DNA of 64,000 nt from Chryseobacterium fluminis (GCF_026314945.1 NZ_CP111121.1:1922001-1986000); one strand, 5' to 3'. Numbered from the stretch's first letter, positions 9,392 through 19,019 are shown. Notes: a model not told the origin generated them from the letters alone. Numbers and translations: made by a program.

Positions 9392-12300
9392 TTAAATTTT
9401 TTTACCATAGTTTTCATTTAAATCGAGTTCTTCATTCTCTATATTATTGAAAAACTGGTAATAAATATCATCACCATAATACATTACGGTGTTTTCTACA
9501 AAAGAATCGAAATCAATGTGATTTAATGTTTTATAATTCATTATTAAATTCGCACTAATAATCATTTCATTCATTTCATCGATAATGAGATTCACTTCAT
9601 TTAGAGAAAATCCATTATCAAAATAGGTATTGGGATCAAAAAATGGCAACTCTATACATTTATCAATAAGCTTTGCCCACGGCACTGAAACTTCCTTCTT
9701 TGTCTCTTCGTATACTTGGATGCAAGCCAATATTCTTAAAAGACCTCTAGTAAAAGGATGATTAAAATTTAAAATGCTTACTCCATATGCAAAATTTGAA
9801 TCGTAAGGTTTTTGAAATACCCCTATATCTGGAAAAACGTCAAAATTGTTTTCACTTAAGGCATCAAATAAGCTATAAACTAAAATATCAGCTTCTTCAG
9901 GATTTATCAGATTCATATCTTTTGCAGCAGTTTTAACCAACTCGTAATCTACCAGTGATCTCACATGAGATTTTGGCACCCAAACTGGCTGGATCAATGC
10001 GGGTCCGTCTTCCCAAGGTGACGATAAAAAGCGGTAAGAATGAAAATCGTGAGTATCATCTATATAAGACTTTACCAGTTGACTAGCTAGAATTGCTTGT
10101 GATGAAGAGTTGTATTCATTATATAATTCCGGATAGATAATATCATTAATAAGAAACTTATCACTTTTCCAATCACTGAGAAAGTGCTTCTCCTTGTATG
10201 ATTCATCAAAACCTTTAAGTAAAATTTGTTTGAACCAGTAGGTATATTCTGGCTGTATGTAGATTTCCTTATCTCTAAAATTTCCCCATGTTTCAAATTT
10301 AAGATCTCCTCCATAATCAATGGTTAAAATGGGACAATTATCCAGACCAATTTCTGCAACTATTACGCTCACAGGAACTCTATAGAAAAACATCAAATAT
10401 GTAAAATATTTTATTCTAATTTTAATATCTTCATCCAATAAAAATTCTCTATGGATCTTTACTATATGGGCAAAAAGATGTACTGAAATACTTTGATCCC
10501 AAGAAAAGTCTTTTTCTCTTACTTCAGTTCTGGATAGATCAATACTACTAAAATGACGTTTGGTATATTTAGCTACTACGAAGGGAACCATAAACCTTTC
10601 ATTAACAAAGTATGAATCGAAATACATAGATTCCCTACCCTCGGTAGGACCTTCAATAGCATAAGGCGGATTTGCTTTGGGAATAATAATACCATCTAAA
10701 TAAATTTTGTACGCATCTTTCGAAAAAGAGCTAGCCCCATATTTATATGTATTCGGCATATTAGCATGAGTAAAATTAGCCCATTCTCTGCTAATTTTTA
10801 TCTTTCTGTCCTGGGTTCTTTTTCCTGGAGAAATTAGAGAAAAGTCAGTAGTGGGCCAACTACCGCCGGCTGCTTCCCTAATTTTAAGAAATGGATCTTT
10901 AGGAACAACAAAGGTTACTGATCCTACGATTCCTTCCATTCCCAAATCACTTTCAATTGTAAATTGTTTAGTTGTAAAAGTATCTTTTGCTAATTTTAAA
11001 CTTTGGGGTAGAAAAACATTATTAAAATCAAGTGATGTATCCAATTTATAAATTTCATAACCCTGATATTTTTTCCCATAGAAAACAGCATCCTCAAAAG
11101 GATTTATTATAACGGTTTTATTATCATTCTCAGTTATCACAATAGGAAACTCAACAAATCCTACCAATTTTTTTAGATAACCAGTTATGTCAATGTCAGG
11201 ATTATCATCAAGCTTACTTTTCACTTTATCTTTAGAAAGAGAAATTACGATCTTGGTTCCAATCTTATCTTTATCCTTATCAGGGTCATTTGCTGAAATA
11301 CGGAACTGCTGATCAATATAAGGGATGTCAATATGGAGAACTTTTGCATCTGGCTTAATAACTAGGTCTCTGTATGTAGTGATGTGTATCTTGTCAGCCA
11401 CCATAAAGCAGCTTAAAATTCCAACACCGAATTTAGAAATAGGATCCATCTCGAGACCAAGCTCTTTAAATTCTTCGCTACTGTAATAACTTCTTCCCGC
11501 AACACTCAAATAATTTTCAACAATATAACGATCCATCCCTATACCGTCATCAGTAAAAGTAATCTCAATATTATTGTTGTGTGTATCTCTTACATCAATC
11601 GTTATCTCTCCGAATGAGTTTAGTGTTAATTGTGTCTTTTTCTCTATCCATTCTTTCCGAAGTTTTATGGCATCGATACTATTTTGGAGAAGTTCCCTTA
11701 TAAAAACATATTTATCTCCCTTATAAATTTCATCACTCAAGACCTCAAACATTCTGTTTCTTTCGAATTGAAATTTTATAGAAATTGGATCAAAATCAAT
11801 CGGTAAAATATTCCATTTCAGATCGAATATGTTTAAATTATATCTACTATCATTAAGTTCCTGAAGTAAATCATTGCATCCAAACAATTGATCTTCACAA
11901 AAGGACTTAAGATCTTCTAATGCAGCAAACACCTCATAATCATCGGTTTGACCATCAACTTGAATCTCCCTTCCATTCTGAAAATGTTTCGTTGCTAATG
12001 AATTAATTGCCTCATGTTTAGCCCATTCCATTTTCGATCTCATGGATTGAGGGGCAACATGTTTATAAATTGTATATGGAGTCCTCTCGTTTGAAATATC
12101 AAAGAGATCAATCAGTCGCAAATATAAAGTTATAGCCCTTAGATTTATACTTTCTCCACGTACCATGTAACTGACTGGATATATGGACGAATTCTTTACA
12201 TCTTTGAAATCAAGCCAATGTCCTACACAAACTCGTGCTGCAGCTTCTCCTATTCCACTGTCTATGTTCCAAAAATATTTTCTTACTCTTTCCGCACTTC

Positions 12301-12790
12301 TTTCTGCGTGTGTTAGCCTAATATATTCCTGCCAGACAAATTCGGTAACGTTATCATGTTTTTCATTAAATTTTTCCAAATGTTCTGAAAAACATCTTCT
12401 TTCATTTCTAAGTAACCCGAAGTTTTCGTCTTTGTTTTGAAACAGGCTTGAAATCTGTTTTTTTTCAGCAGCAGAAACGGCCATTCCCCAATCATGACCA
12501 AAAATAGATAAACATAGAACCAGAAGTTCAGTTGCATTAAGACGGGAAATTAACTCTGAACCAAGTATTTCATCAGCCAAAACTAATAACCGCCTAAGAT
12601 GGTACTCCTCATTGTGCGGGGTATATTCAGGAAAATTCTGCACAATAAAATCTACTTCTAAGCTCACCTGCTTTTTAAAAGTCAGAAAAATATCAAGATA
12701 ATCGTTATGTGCAGATTTCTGCATTGACTTTTCTTGGAGGGCTTTAAGTAATAATGACTCGGAAAATATGTGGGAATCAAACTTGTTCAT
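9392..12790 (-). CDS. HD-domain and HSP90-like (GHKL) ATPase fusion, candidate defence protein
   Basis: A 1132-residue cytoplasmic protein with two recognisable modules. Residues about 55-235 look like an HD metal-dependent phosphohydrolase: histidines in PHNEEYH (59-64), the HD pair in FGHDWGM (99-100), and a late Asp in LRLIDLFD. Residues about 345-520 hold a GHKL ATP-binding fold of the HSP90/HtpG type: ELLQNSIDAI (366-375), DDGIGMD (414-420), FGVGILSCF (454-462) and GTKIVISL. The roughly 600 C-terminal residues have no motif that I recognise. It is transcribed divergently from a HEPN-like gene 228 bp away. GHKL ATPases occur in several antiphage systems (for example Tiamat), so a defence role is plausible but not shown by the sequence. 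Confidence 0.75.
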   Translation of the reverse strand: MNKFDSHIFSESLLLKALQEKSMQKSAHNDYLDIFLTFKKQVSLEVDFIVQNFPEYTPHNEEYHLRRLLVLADEILGSELISRLNATELLVLCLSIFGHDWGMAVSAAEKKQISSLFQNKDENFGLLRNERRCFSEHLEKFNEKHDNVTEFVWQEYIRLTHAERSAERVRKYFWNIDSGIGEAAARVCVGHWLDFKDVKNSSIYPVSYMVRGESINLRAITLYLRLIDLFDISNERTPYTIYKHVAPQSMRSKMEWAKHEAINSLATKHFQNGREIQVDGQTDDYEVFAALEDLKSFCEDQLFGCNDLLQELNDSRYNLNIFDLKWNILPIDFDPISIKFQFERNRMFEVLSDEIYKGDKYVFIRELLQNSIDAIKLRKEWIEKKTQLTLNSFGEITIDVRDTHNNNIEITFTDDGIGMDRYIVENYLSVAGRSYYSSEEFKELGLEMDPISKFGVGILSCFMVADKIHITTYRDLVIKPDAKVLHIDIPYIDQQFRISANDPDKDKDKIGTKIVISLSKDKVKSKLDDNPDIDITGYLKKLVGFVEFPIVITENDNKTVIINPFEDAVFYGKKYQGYEIYKLDTSLDFNNVFLPQSLKLAKDTFTTKQFTIESDLGMEGIVGSVTFVVPKDPFLKIREAAGGSWPTTDFSLISPGKRTQDRKIKISREWANFTHANMPNTYKYGASSFSKDAYKIYLDGIIIPKANPPYAIEGPTEGRESMYFDSYFVNERFMVPFVVAKYTKRHFSSIDLSRTEVREKDFSWDQSISVHLFAHIVKIHREFLLDEDIKIRIKYFTYLMFFYRVPVSVIVAEIGLDNCPILTIDYGGDLKFETWGNFRDKEIYIQPEYTYWFKQILLKGFDESYKEKHFLSDWKSDKFLINDIIYPELYNEYNSSSQAILASQLVKSYIDDTHDFHSYRFLSSPWEDGPALIQPVWVPKSHVRSLVDYELVKTAAKDMNLINPEEADILVYSLFDALSENNFDVFPDIGVFQKPYDSNFAYGVSILNFNHPFTRGLLRILACIQVYEETKKEVSVPWAKLIDKCIELPFFDPNTYFDNGFSLNEVNLIIDEMNEMIISANLIMNYKTLNHIDFDSFVENTVMYYGDDIYYQFFNNIENEELDLNENYGKKI

Positions 12791-13018
12791 TTTTCTGAAA
12801 ATATCTTATATTAGTTTTCTATATTCGGTAAAAGTTAAAATTAATAAAATATTGTTTCTTTCAAGAATATTTTAGAAATTATAATAAAGTAAATCGCAAA
12901 ATTAATACAGGCTGCCGTTTCAAAAAACAATCGTCTCTAGAAACTGAGCTGATCTTTAATTTTACAAAACATAATGAAAAAATAGAATTTAAGGTATTTT
13001 AGACATATTTAAAATTTT

Positions 13019-13876
13019 ATGGATAAGAAAAGACTTGTAATCAAAGGCACCATCCTTGTTGGTCCACAAAGTTTTAAGGTAGGTGAAGATATTTTTTCAT
13101 CAGTACTACTTTCCGTAATGTCCTCTTGGTATTACTCGACTTATTCAAGTGCGGGTGAGCCTCTAAGAGATTATTCGGAAGAAGAATTAAGAGAGTTTGG
13201 TAAAATTAGATTGGCACTGAATGGATATACTAATGACCTCCACAATATATCTATCAATTACAGTTTATTTAAGGAAATTAATAATAATACTGAGATTGGT
13301 ATTTATAAAGGCAATATTTACTTAGAGTCAATATTTGAGAATATTTTTACCAATCTGAGAAGTTTGTATGATTTCTTCTATCACTTTATTAAAATCTGTC
13401 TTGACGAAAAACAGTTTAAACAATATCCAGGAACAGATTCCATAAATACCTTGGTGCGCTATGCTAAAAAACCAAATAATGCCGACAAATTACCTACTGA
13501 AATAATTCAATATTTAGAATTTATTCAATCGGATTTAGATGACATTAAAAAAATCCGAGATAGTATAATTCACAAAGGAAAAGATATTATGTTGACTAGA
13601 GAATCCGGAAAACTTTATATGAGAATGCCAATTAAGGATCTATTTACCAAAGACAATTTATTACCAAATATTTTAGAAACAGAAAATCTTAACTATGATG
13701 TTGAACAATACCTTAGCAAAATAATCAAAACAGCTTTTAGGAATATGGAAATTTTGGGAGAAGTTCTCTTGTCAGAGGTTTACAAGAATGAAAATTACAA
13801 ATTTTCCTTATATGCAATAAGTAATTATTGTATAGATGATTTTAATGAATTTCTAGTTTTGAAAAAATTTGATTAG
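13019..13876 (+). CDS. HEPN-like protein with an Rx4H motif
   Basis: A 285-residue soluble, mostly helical protein. The central region contains LESIFENIFTNLRSLYDFFY and, after it, KKIRDSIIHKG (R180, H185), which fits the R-x4-6-H catalytic motif of HEPN ribonucleases. HEPN proteins act as RNA-cutting toxins in toxin-antitoxin and abortive-infection systems. The gene stands alone, divergent from the HD-GHKL gene, and is followed by its own hairpin terminator. I cannot tell whether it pairs with the HD-GHKL protein or acts alone. The N-terminal 100 residues have no recognised match. Confidence 0.55.
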   Translation: MDKKRLVIKGTILVGPQSFKVGEDIFSSVLLSVMSSWYYSTYSSAGEPLRDYSEEELREFGKIRLALNGYTNDLHNISINYSLFKEINNNTEIGIYKGNIYLESIFENIFTNLRSLYDFFYHFIKICLDEKQFKQYPGTDSINTLVRYAKKPNNADKLPTEIIQYLEFIQSDLDDIKKIRDSIIHKGKDIMLTRESGKLYMRMPIKDLFTKDNLLPNILETENLNYDVEQYLSKIIKTAFRNMEILGEVLLSEVYKNENYKFSLYAISNYCIDDFNEFLVLKKFD

Positions 13877-13895
13877 ACATTGATTATTATAGCAT

Positions 13896-13940
13896 AAAAA
13901 GCAGTTATATTATTTCACACCAATGATATGGCTGTTTTTT
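13896..13940 (+). terminator. Terminator after the HEPN-like gene
   Basis: A long imperfect stem (AAAAAGCAGTTATAT with ATATGGCTGTTTTTT, pairing through several G-U bonds) ends in a six-T run, 20 bp past the stop codon. Confidence 0.5.
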
Positions 13941-14490
13941 AAAGTAAATTTAATTAAAGTTATATGCAAAAACTCCATTTCAAATGTAGTATTTTAATTA
14001 AACTATTTCCTAACTGCATTATTTTTTAGAACCTTATCATGAAGAACATCTGTATTTTTCCAATCATTTGTTCGTAATATATTTTATTTATTCTTTAGTG
14101 ATACTAAATTACTTAATACCTTCTTTGACTAAAGTTTTTTATTGAGAAGAATTTTCATAATGATTACTTTTAACAGATAAAATCACTTTAGCTGGGAATT
14201 CAGTAAATGAAAAGTTACAAAATGAATATTATAATAAACTACGCAGTGACCAAAATCCTTTTGCGCATTACTAACTACAGGTTTTTTCTTAAAATGGTTT
14301 AAAGACAAAAAGTTTTATATTCTGATCATCTTTGAATTACTAGAATCAAATTTGGATTATATTACAACAATTTTAATCGCTATTTGCATTTTTACCCATT
14401 AAAAATAAATTAAATTTATACACAAATATAAAAATAAAAGTAAACGAATGTGAAAAAATCACTACATTTACTCATTATAAAACAAATCTT
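13941..14490. other. AT-rich intergenic stretch
   Basis: About 550 bp of very AT-rich sequence between the HEPN-like gene and the ATPase-RloB pair. I see no open frame, RNA gene or strong repeat. It probably holds the promoter of the ATPase gene. It may also be a worn junction between two separately acquired cargo modules. Confidence 0.4.
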
Positions 14491-15870
14491 ATGTTAATAA
14501 AGTTTTCTATTGAGAATTTTTCGTCCTTTAATGATAGACAGAATTTCTCATTACTACCTGGGAAAGGAACTTTAAAAGGAGAACATAAAACCAAAAAAGT
14601 TAAAGGAATTTCTGTCTTGAAAACCTCTGTATTATTTGGCGCAAATGCTTCTGGCAAATCAAACCTCATTAAAGCTATAGAATTTGGAAAGAGATTGGTC
14701 TTACGAGGGACAAAATCTGACTCTATAATCGAATATCAAAAATTTAGATTAGACAAAAACTCCAATGATAAAGATTCAAGAATTGAATATGTGATTCAAC
14801 ACAATGGTAAAAATTATGCTTACGGTTTTGTATTTGATTCTATTACTATAAAGGAAGAATGGTTATTTGAAATTACTTTGAAAAATGAGATAAAAATTTT
14901 TGAAAGAAATATAGAGAATAACCAGATTTATGATTTAAGCAACATTTTAAGAAAAATAAAATCTGAAGAAGAGAAACAATTTTTAAAATTCATAGCCAAA
15001 GGCACACCTAATAATCAATTGTTTTTAAATGAAATCAGAACTAGAAAAGTTAAAGAAAATGTTTCAGAGATTGAAGATTTATTAAATGTCATAGATTGGT
15101 TCCAAAATTCTCTAAAAGTAATTTTTCCAGATGACAAATATAATGAAGGCCTAAAATTCGAATTAAACCAAGACGAAGAATTACTAACAACTTTTGAGCA
15201 GTTCTTAAAATATTTTGATACAGGAATTAATGGTGTGTGTCTTGAGAAGATTGATTTTGAAAGTGTTGATATACCAAGGTCTATTTTAAATAAAATTAAA
15301 GAAGATCTTTTAAGTAAGAAGTCTGAAAATTTAAGAGCTTCAATTCTATCTAACAGAAATACGACATATTTCCTATCTGTTAAGGATAGTGATTTAGTAG
15401 TAGAAAAATTTATGACAAAACATCCTGTCAAGGGGCAAGACGAATTAGAAAAGTTTGACACAAGTGATGAATCTGATGGAACTAATAGAATCATGGATTT
15501 CATACCTCTGTTGATGGATTTATTAAAAGGTGACAACGTATTTATCATTGATGAAATGGAAAGAAGTTTACACCCAAACTTAATGTACGATTTAATCGAC
15601 CTTTTCATTTCAAAAGCTACAAATATAAATAGTCAACTCATTATAGCGAGTCACGAGTCTTCTTTATTGACCCAAAAATTGCTGCGCAAAGATGAAGTTT
15701 GGTTTGTAGTGAAAGACAATGAAGGAGCAAGCAGACTACATTCACTTGAAGAGTATAACGTTCGATTTGACAAAGAAATTAGGAAAGACTATTTATTAGG
15801 ACGATTTAAAGCAATACCTCGAATAGGAAATCGAAACAAACTTACAATTTTAAACCACAATCATTTGTAA
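14491..15870 (+). CDS. AAA-family ATPase of an AbiL/RloAB-like defence pair
   Basis: A 459-residue ABC/OLD-type ATPase. The Walker A motif is GANASGKS (residues 50-57), close after the N-terminal strand MLIKFSIENFSSF typical of AAA_15/AAA_21 proteins. The signature-like SDGTNRIMDF lies near residue 330, Walker B FIIDEME at 351-357, and the H-loop in IIASHESSLL. A RloB protein gene begins 4 bp after its stop, which is the arrangement of RloA-RloB and of the lactococcal AbiLi-AbiLii abortive-infection system. In such pairs the ATPase is thought to sense infection and control the toprim-like partner. The phage target is unknown. Confidence 0.8.
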   Translation: MLIKFSIENFSSFNDRQNFSLLPGKGTLKGEHKTKKVKGISVLKTSVLFGANASGKSNLIKAIEFGKRLVLRGTKSDSIIEYQKFRLDKNSNDKDSRIEYVIQHNGKNYAYGFVFDSITIKEEWLFEITLKNEIKIFERNIENNQIYDLSNILRKIKSEEEKQFLKFIAKGTPNNQLFLNEIRTRKVKENVSEIEDLLNVIDWFQNSLKVIFPDDKYNEGLKFELNQDEELLTTFEQFLKYFDTGINGVCLEKIDFESVDIPRSILNKIKEDLLSKKSENLRASILSNRNTTYFLSVKDSDLVVEKFMTKHPVKGQDELEKFDTSDESDGTNRIMDFIPLLMDLLKGDNVFIIDEMERSLHPNLMYDLIDLFISKATNINSQLIIASHESSLLTQKLLRKDEVWFVVKDNEGASRLHSLEEYNVRFDKEIRKDYLLGRFKAIPRIGNRNKLTILNHNHL

Positions 15871-15873
15871 GCT

Positions 15874-16527
15874 ATGCCAAGAGAAAGAGAGGACTTATTT
15901 CGAGAAAGCAATTCTTTAGAAAAAGAAAAAATCATTGTATTAGCTTTTGAAGGTAATGATACAGAAGAAATATACTTTGAGGAATTTAAAAATTCAGAAT
16001 TATTTGATGAAGCTTTAATATTTCTACATCTTTTAAAGAGACCGAAAACAGATACTAACAGCGCACCTAATCACGTCTTTAGAAAATTAAAAAAAGAAGC
16101 AAAGGACGAATATAATTTTAAAGACACTGATGAGCTGTGGATGATAATAGACACTGATAAATGGAAAAGTATTCCTGATATTATTTCTGAATGTGAAAAG
16201 CAGTCAAACATGTATGTAGCAGTAAGTAATCCTTGTTTCGAGTTTTGGCTGTTACTTCATATTAAAGATTTGACAGAATATAGTGACGATGAGCAAAAAT
16301 TAATTTTGAAAAATGCCCGAATAAGCAATAAGAAAAATTACGTTGATTCTAAAATTACAGAAATTTTAGGTTCTTATAATAAAAGCAACCCTAAACCAGA
16401 ACTATTTCTTCCCAATGTAGATTTTGCAATTCAACAAGCAAAAGCACTAGATGCAGATAATAGTACATATCCTAAATTACTAGGATCACACGTTTATAAA
16501 GTAATTGAAAAGCTTAAAAAACCATAG
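15874..16527 (+). CDS. rloB: RloB-family protein, effector half of the AbiL-like pair
   Basis: A 217-residue protein of the RloB family (AbiLii-like). Its toprim-like acidic residues are visible: FEGNDTEEIYFEEF near residues 28-41, and WMIIDTDKW with D93 and D95. The family block SNPCFEFWLLLH follows around residues 117-128. Toprim-fold nucleases of this kind cut nucleic acid when released by their partner ATPase, as in OLD and PARIS systems; that mechanism is inferred here. The gene starts 4 bp after the ATPase stop, so the two are certainly co-transcribed. Confidence 0.85.
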   Translation: MPREREDLFRESNSLEKEKIIVLAFEGNDTEEIYFEEFKNSELFDEALIFLHLLKRPKTDTNSAPNHVFRKLKKEAKDEYNFKDTDELWMIIDTDKWKSIPDIISECEKQSNMYVAVSNPCFEFWLLLHIKDLTEYSDDEQKLILKNARISNKKNYVDSKITEILGSYNKSNPKPELFLPNVDFAIQQAKALDADNSTYPKLLGSHVYKVIEKLKKP

Positions 16528-16895
16528 AAACTTTAAAAACTTATAAAATTGCAATAATCAGCACTTTATATGAAAATATAACTTTTGCCTACTCAGACAT
16601 TAGCAATAAATTATATGAGGTGAAATTTCAAATAAAATAAAATAAAATAAAATAACAACTGGAAAAACTCATTGCGGGTGATATAACACTCACACTTAAA
16701 AGGTGTAAAAACACTTTAACTTTTGTAATGTGGCTTTGATAATCTAGTACTTGACGCTTCAACTGTAATTGAAGGCTATAACTTCAAACAAAAATCATTG
16801 TAAAAATACTTTGAGTTGTAAATGTTTCATACCATCATTTTATAACAAGACCACATTATCTAGCACGCAAGTTTAACTATTTAATTATTTATGCA
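16528..16895. other. Intergenic stretch with an AAATA pentanucleotide tract
   Basis: About 370 bp without a gene. It contains five tandem AAATA units at 16630-16655, a length-variable type of repeat, and a small hairpin CTTCAA/TTGAAG at 16757-16774. No clear promoter or RNA gene was found. Confidence 0.45.
16630..16655 (+). repeat. (AAATA)5 microsatellite
   Basis: Five perfect tandem copies of AAATA plus one base, about 240 bp upstream of the IS-interrupted nuclease gene. Confidence 0.8.
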
Positions 16896-17236
16896 ATGAG
16901 AAACATTTATTATCAAGAAAAAATTATAAATGAAAAAATAAGTGCGTTAGAAAACTATATTGCGCAAGTCGAACATTTAAATATAAAATTAGATTTCTGT
17001 GAACAAGGCGAAGAAGAATATGTTGAGAAAGAAATTGATCAAATTCACTACAAATTCAACTCTTCTATAATTGAACTTTATTTGCTCTTACTGAATTATT
17101 TTGAAACACAAAATAGTAATGAGCTTTTGAAAATTTTCAAAAAAGATTTAGAACACATATTAAATCCAACTTATGTAGGTATAAGTGTTTTAATAGATGA
17201 CGATTTTGGACAAACCTATTATATATGTAGAACTCA
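16896..17236 (+). pseudogene. 5' fragment of a gene interrupted by an IS element
   Basis: An ATG-started frame (MRNIYYQEKIINEKISALEN) codes about 113 helical residues before it runs into the IS at 17237. The frame continues to a stop at 17288 only by reading IS sequence. The other side of the IS (18151-18660) encodes a nuclease-like C-terminal part, and the two probably formed one protein of about 285 residues. The two fragments are not in the same frame once the IS and one target copy are removed, so a further small indel or deletion must have occurred, or they are two separate genes. Function of this N-terminal part is unknown. Confidence 0.6.
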
Positions 17237-18058
17237 TCTCGACTTTTTCATCATCTTTTTACAGGCAATAACAATAAAAGCTAAATAATTAAATCCTATC
17301 CAGCTGGTAATGGTGGTATCAAACCTGTTGAGCACCGATCTGAAACTATCCAGCCAGGCATTTGTTCTTTCTATGGCGTATCGCTCTTTGTATAGTTGAT
17401 GATCAAAATAATGGTCATTATCTGTATTAGAGTTTCTTTTATTATGAGCAATATTGGCTATTATCCCCAATTCTGACGCTCTTAAACGTAGATTCTCCGC
17501 ATCAAATCCGGCATCAAAATTCACAAAAAGACCATCCAATGAGATACCCGACTCCTGTAAAAAATTGGTCATTTCTGTAAAATGTTTTTCAATATTAAAC
17601 AAATCGTTATGATTTCCACACACAGGGATCGACATGGCCAGTGGCAAGCCATTTCGATCCGACAAATAAAGGGCATTAGTTGTTTTACGCTTTTTCCTAC
17701 CCTGATATCCAACGGCTTCACCTCCCCTTAACGCCGGAGTGTGGCTGCCGTCTACATCTGCGCTGGACAAATCGATCATTGATTTATTGTTTTGTAAAAT
17801 ACCACTCCAGCAGGCTCTCCATATTCCGGCTTTACACCATTGACGGTAGTAGCCGAAAACTGTCTTATAATGTAGAACTTCTTTACTGAACAATTGTAAA
17901 ACAGGTAAAAGATACCATTGAATGCCTGTTTTAAGTTTATATAAAATACAGTTAATAATCTCACAAATAGGTGCTTTTGATTTGAAACCTCTTTTTCCAA
18001 TTGGAATATAAGGTGCAATTTCTAATTCTATTGTATCTTTGCTTAGTACTTGGTACAA
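17234..18058 (-). CDS. IS5-family DDE transposase
   Basis: A transposase of about 274 residues that cuts and joins the IS ends. The DDE catalytic residues are in ADVDGSHT (first Asp), FVNFDAGFDAENLR (second Asp) and the YKERYAIERTNAW block (Glu). The probable start is a TTG at 18058 (reading M/L-YQVLSKDTIELE, where relatives have MYQVLSK). An upstream TTG at 18121 would add 21 residues. The TGA stop at 17234-17236 falls in the duplicated target and not in the IS itself, so the stop was supplied by the insertion site. The frame is intact and the enzyme could be active. Confidence 0.85.
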   Translation of the reverse strand: MYQVLSKDTIELEIAPYIPIGKRGFKSKAPICEIINCILYKLKTGIQWYLLPVLQLFSKEVLHYKTVFGYYRQWCKAGIWRACWSGILQNNKSMIDLSSADVDGSHTPALRGGEAVGYQGRKKRKTTNALYLSDRNGLPLAMSIPVCGNHNDLFNIEKHFTEMTNFLQESGISLDGLFVNFDAGFDAENLRLRASELGIIANIAHNKRNSNTDNDHYFDHQLYKERYAIERTNAWLDSFRSVLNRFDTTITSWIGFNYLAFIVIACKKMMKKSR

Positions 18059-18150
18059 GGGATAGGATTTTTTTTTGTTTAGCGGCACTAATTTCCTAAT
18101 CCCTTTTTTTATAGCAAACAACTAATCTATTTTTTTTTAATAAGTCAAGA
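17237..18150 (-). mobile_element. IS5-family insertion sequence, about 914 bp
   Basis: It carries one IS5-type transposase. The ends are imperfect inverted repeats: left TCTCGACTTTTT, right (reverse complement) TCTTGACTTATT, matching at 10 of 12 positions. The flanks show a 3-bp duplication TCA at 17234-17236 and 18151-18153, which fits the TNA targets used by several IS5 subgroups. It is inserted in a nuclease-like gene. Confidence 0.8.
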
Positions 18151-18660
18151 TCACTTCGTAATGAATTATATTCAATAAATAAATTTCTCTTGTCTTTTGA
18201 GGCTTTTGATAAAAGAATTAATAAAGATATTGGATTAATATACCTTGAAAACATTCTTTCTCACACCTCTTATATAATTAGAGAACTTGACGTAAAGCCA
18301 TTAAATGAAACAAAAGTTTACAATTCTGTAAAACACGTAATAAAAGCTACTTTTCCTGATTACATAAGTCTATCAGAACCATTTTATAAAGAAGCAAAAT
18401 GCTACAAGCCAGATATCCTCATTCCATCACTAAATGTTGCAGTTGAGTACAAGTATGCAACTGATGAAGCAAGACTCATTAAAACTATTGAGGATATACT
18501 CATAGATGTTCTAGGTTATTCCAACCATCCTGTTTATAAAATTTTCTATGCAGTGTTTTATGTGAGAGCTGGAGTTTGTACTCAACAAAGATTCAATATT
18601 TTGTGGAATGGCTATAAATTTCCCGAACACTGGAAACCAATTTTTGTTAATGGGGAATAA
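18151..18660 (+). pseudogene. 3' fragment of the interrupted gene, PD-(D/E)XK nuclease-like
   Basis: An open frame runs from the IS edge to a TAA at 18660. It has no ATG start; TTG at 18190 is the first possible one, which supports its being a gene remnant. It contains YKPDILIPSLNVAVEYKYA, a D-x(n)-E-x-K pattern typical of PD-(D/E)XK nucleases, followed by a helix and the FNILWNGYKFPEHWKP tail. It is the C-terminal part of the gene whose 5' end lies at 16896-17236. In this island a nuclease would most likely be part of a defence system, now inactivated. Confidence 0.6.
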
Positions 18661-18781
18661 ACAAATCTGCATTTATCATTATAACTAATTTTTAGAGCCA
18701 TTCCAAATCAATTTTATAGATTGTATCATTAAACATTATTCAATGCTTGGGAATTTTTCTTTAGTTATGGAATCATTTCCT

Positions 18782-18949
18782 CTACTCACAATCATCAGTA
18801 AAATATTTTCGAATAACACTCTCTGTAAGAAAATAGAGAAATTCCATAATCAATTCCACTTCCTCCTTGGTGACAATCATACCTTCGTTTTTAAAATACT
18901 CAAGTACCTCCTTTACAGGTATTTTTTTTATTTCTTTTAATTGAGACAT
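18782..18949 (-). CDS. Small conserved mobile-element protein (55 residues)
   Basis: A short soluble protein (MSQLKEIKKIPVKEVLEYF...) rich in helix-forming residues. Similar small proteins of the form PVKEVLEYFKNEG...ELIMEFLYFL are common in Bacteroidota mobile elements. I prefer the ATG at 18949; a TTG at 18976 would extend it by 9 residues. It lies downstream of the HEPN-type module on the same strand. An overlapping plus-strand frame at 18743-18940 is judged a shadow. Function unknown. Confidence 0.55.
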   Translation of the reverse strand: MSQLKEIKKIPVKEVLEYFKNEGMIVTKEEVELIMEFLYFLTESVIRKYFTDDCE

Positions 18950-19019
18950 ATATTTTGATGTTAAAGTTTTAATCAAAAATTCAATGATTATGGATTATAA
19001 TAAATCCGAAAATTATCTT

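Noticed and set aside
15015..15608. 197-residue minus-strand frame inside the AAA ATPase gene
   Set aside because: It is antisense to a well-supported Walker-motif gene and has no start context or motif of its own.
18743..18940. Plus-strand frame opposite the small protein at 18782-18949
   Set aside because: It has phenylalanine/leucine runs from AT-rich DNA, while the minus frame has a helical protein pattern seen in Bacteroidota mobile elements.
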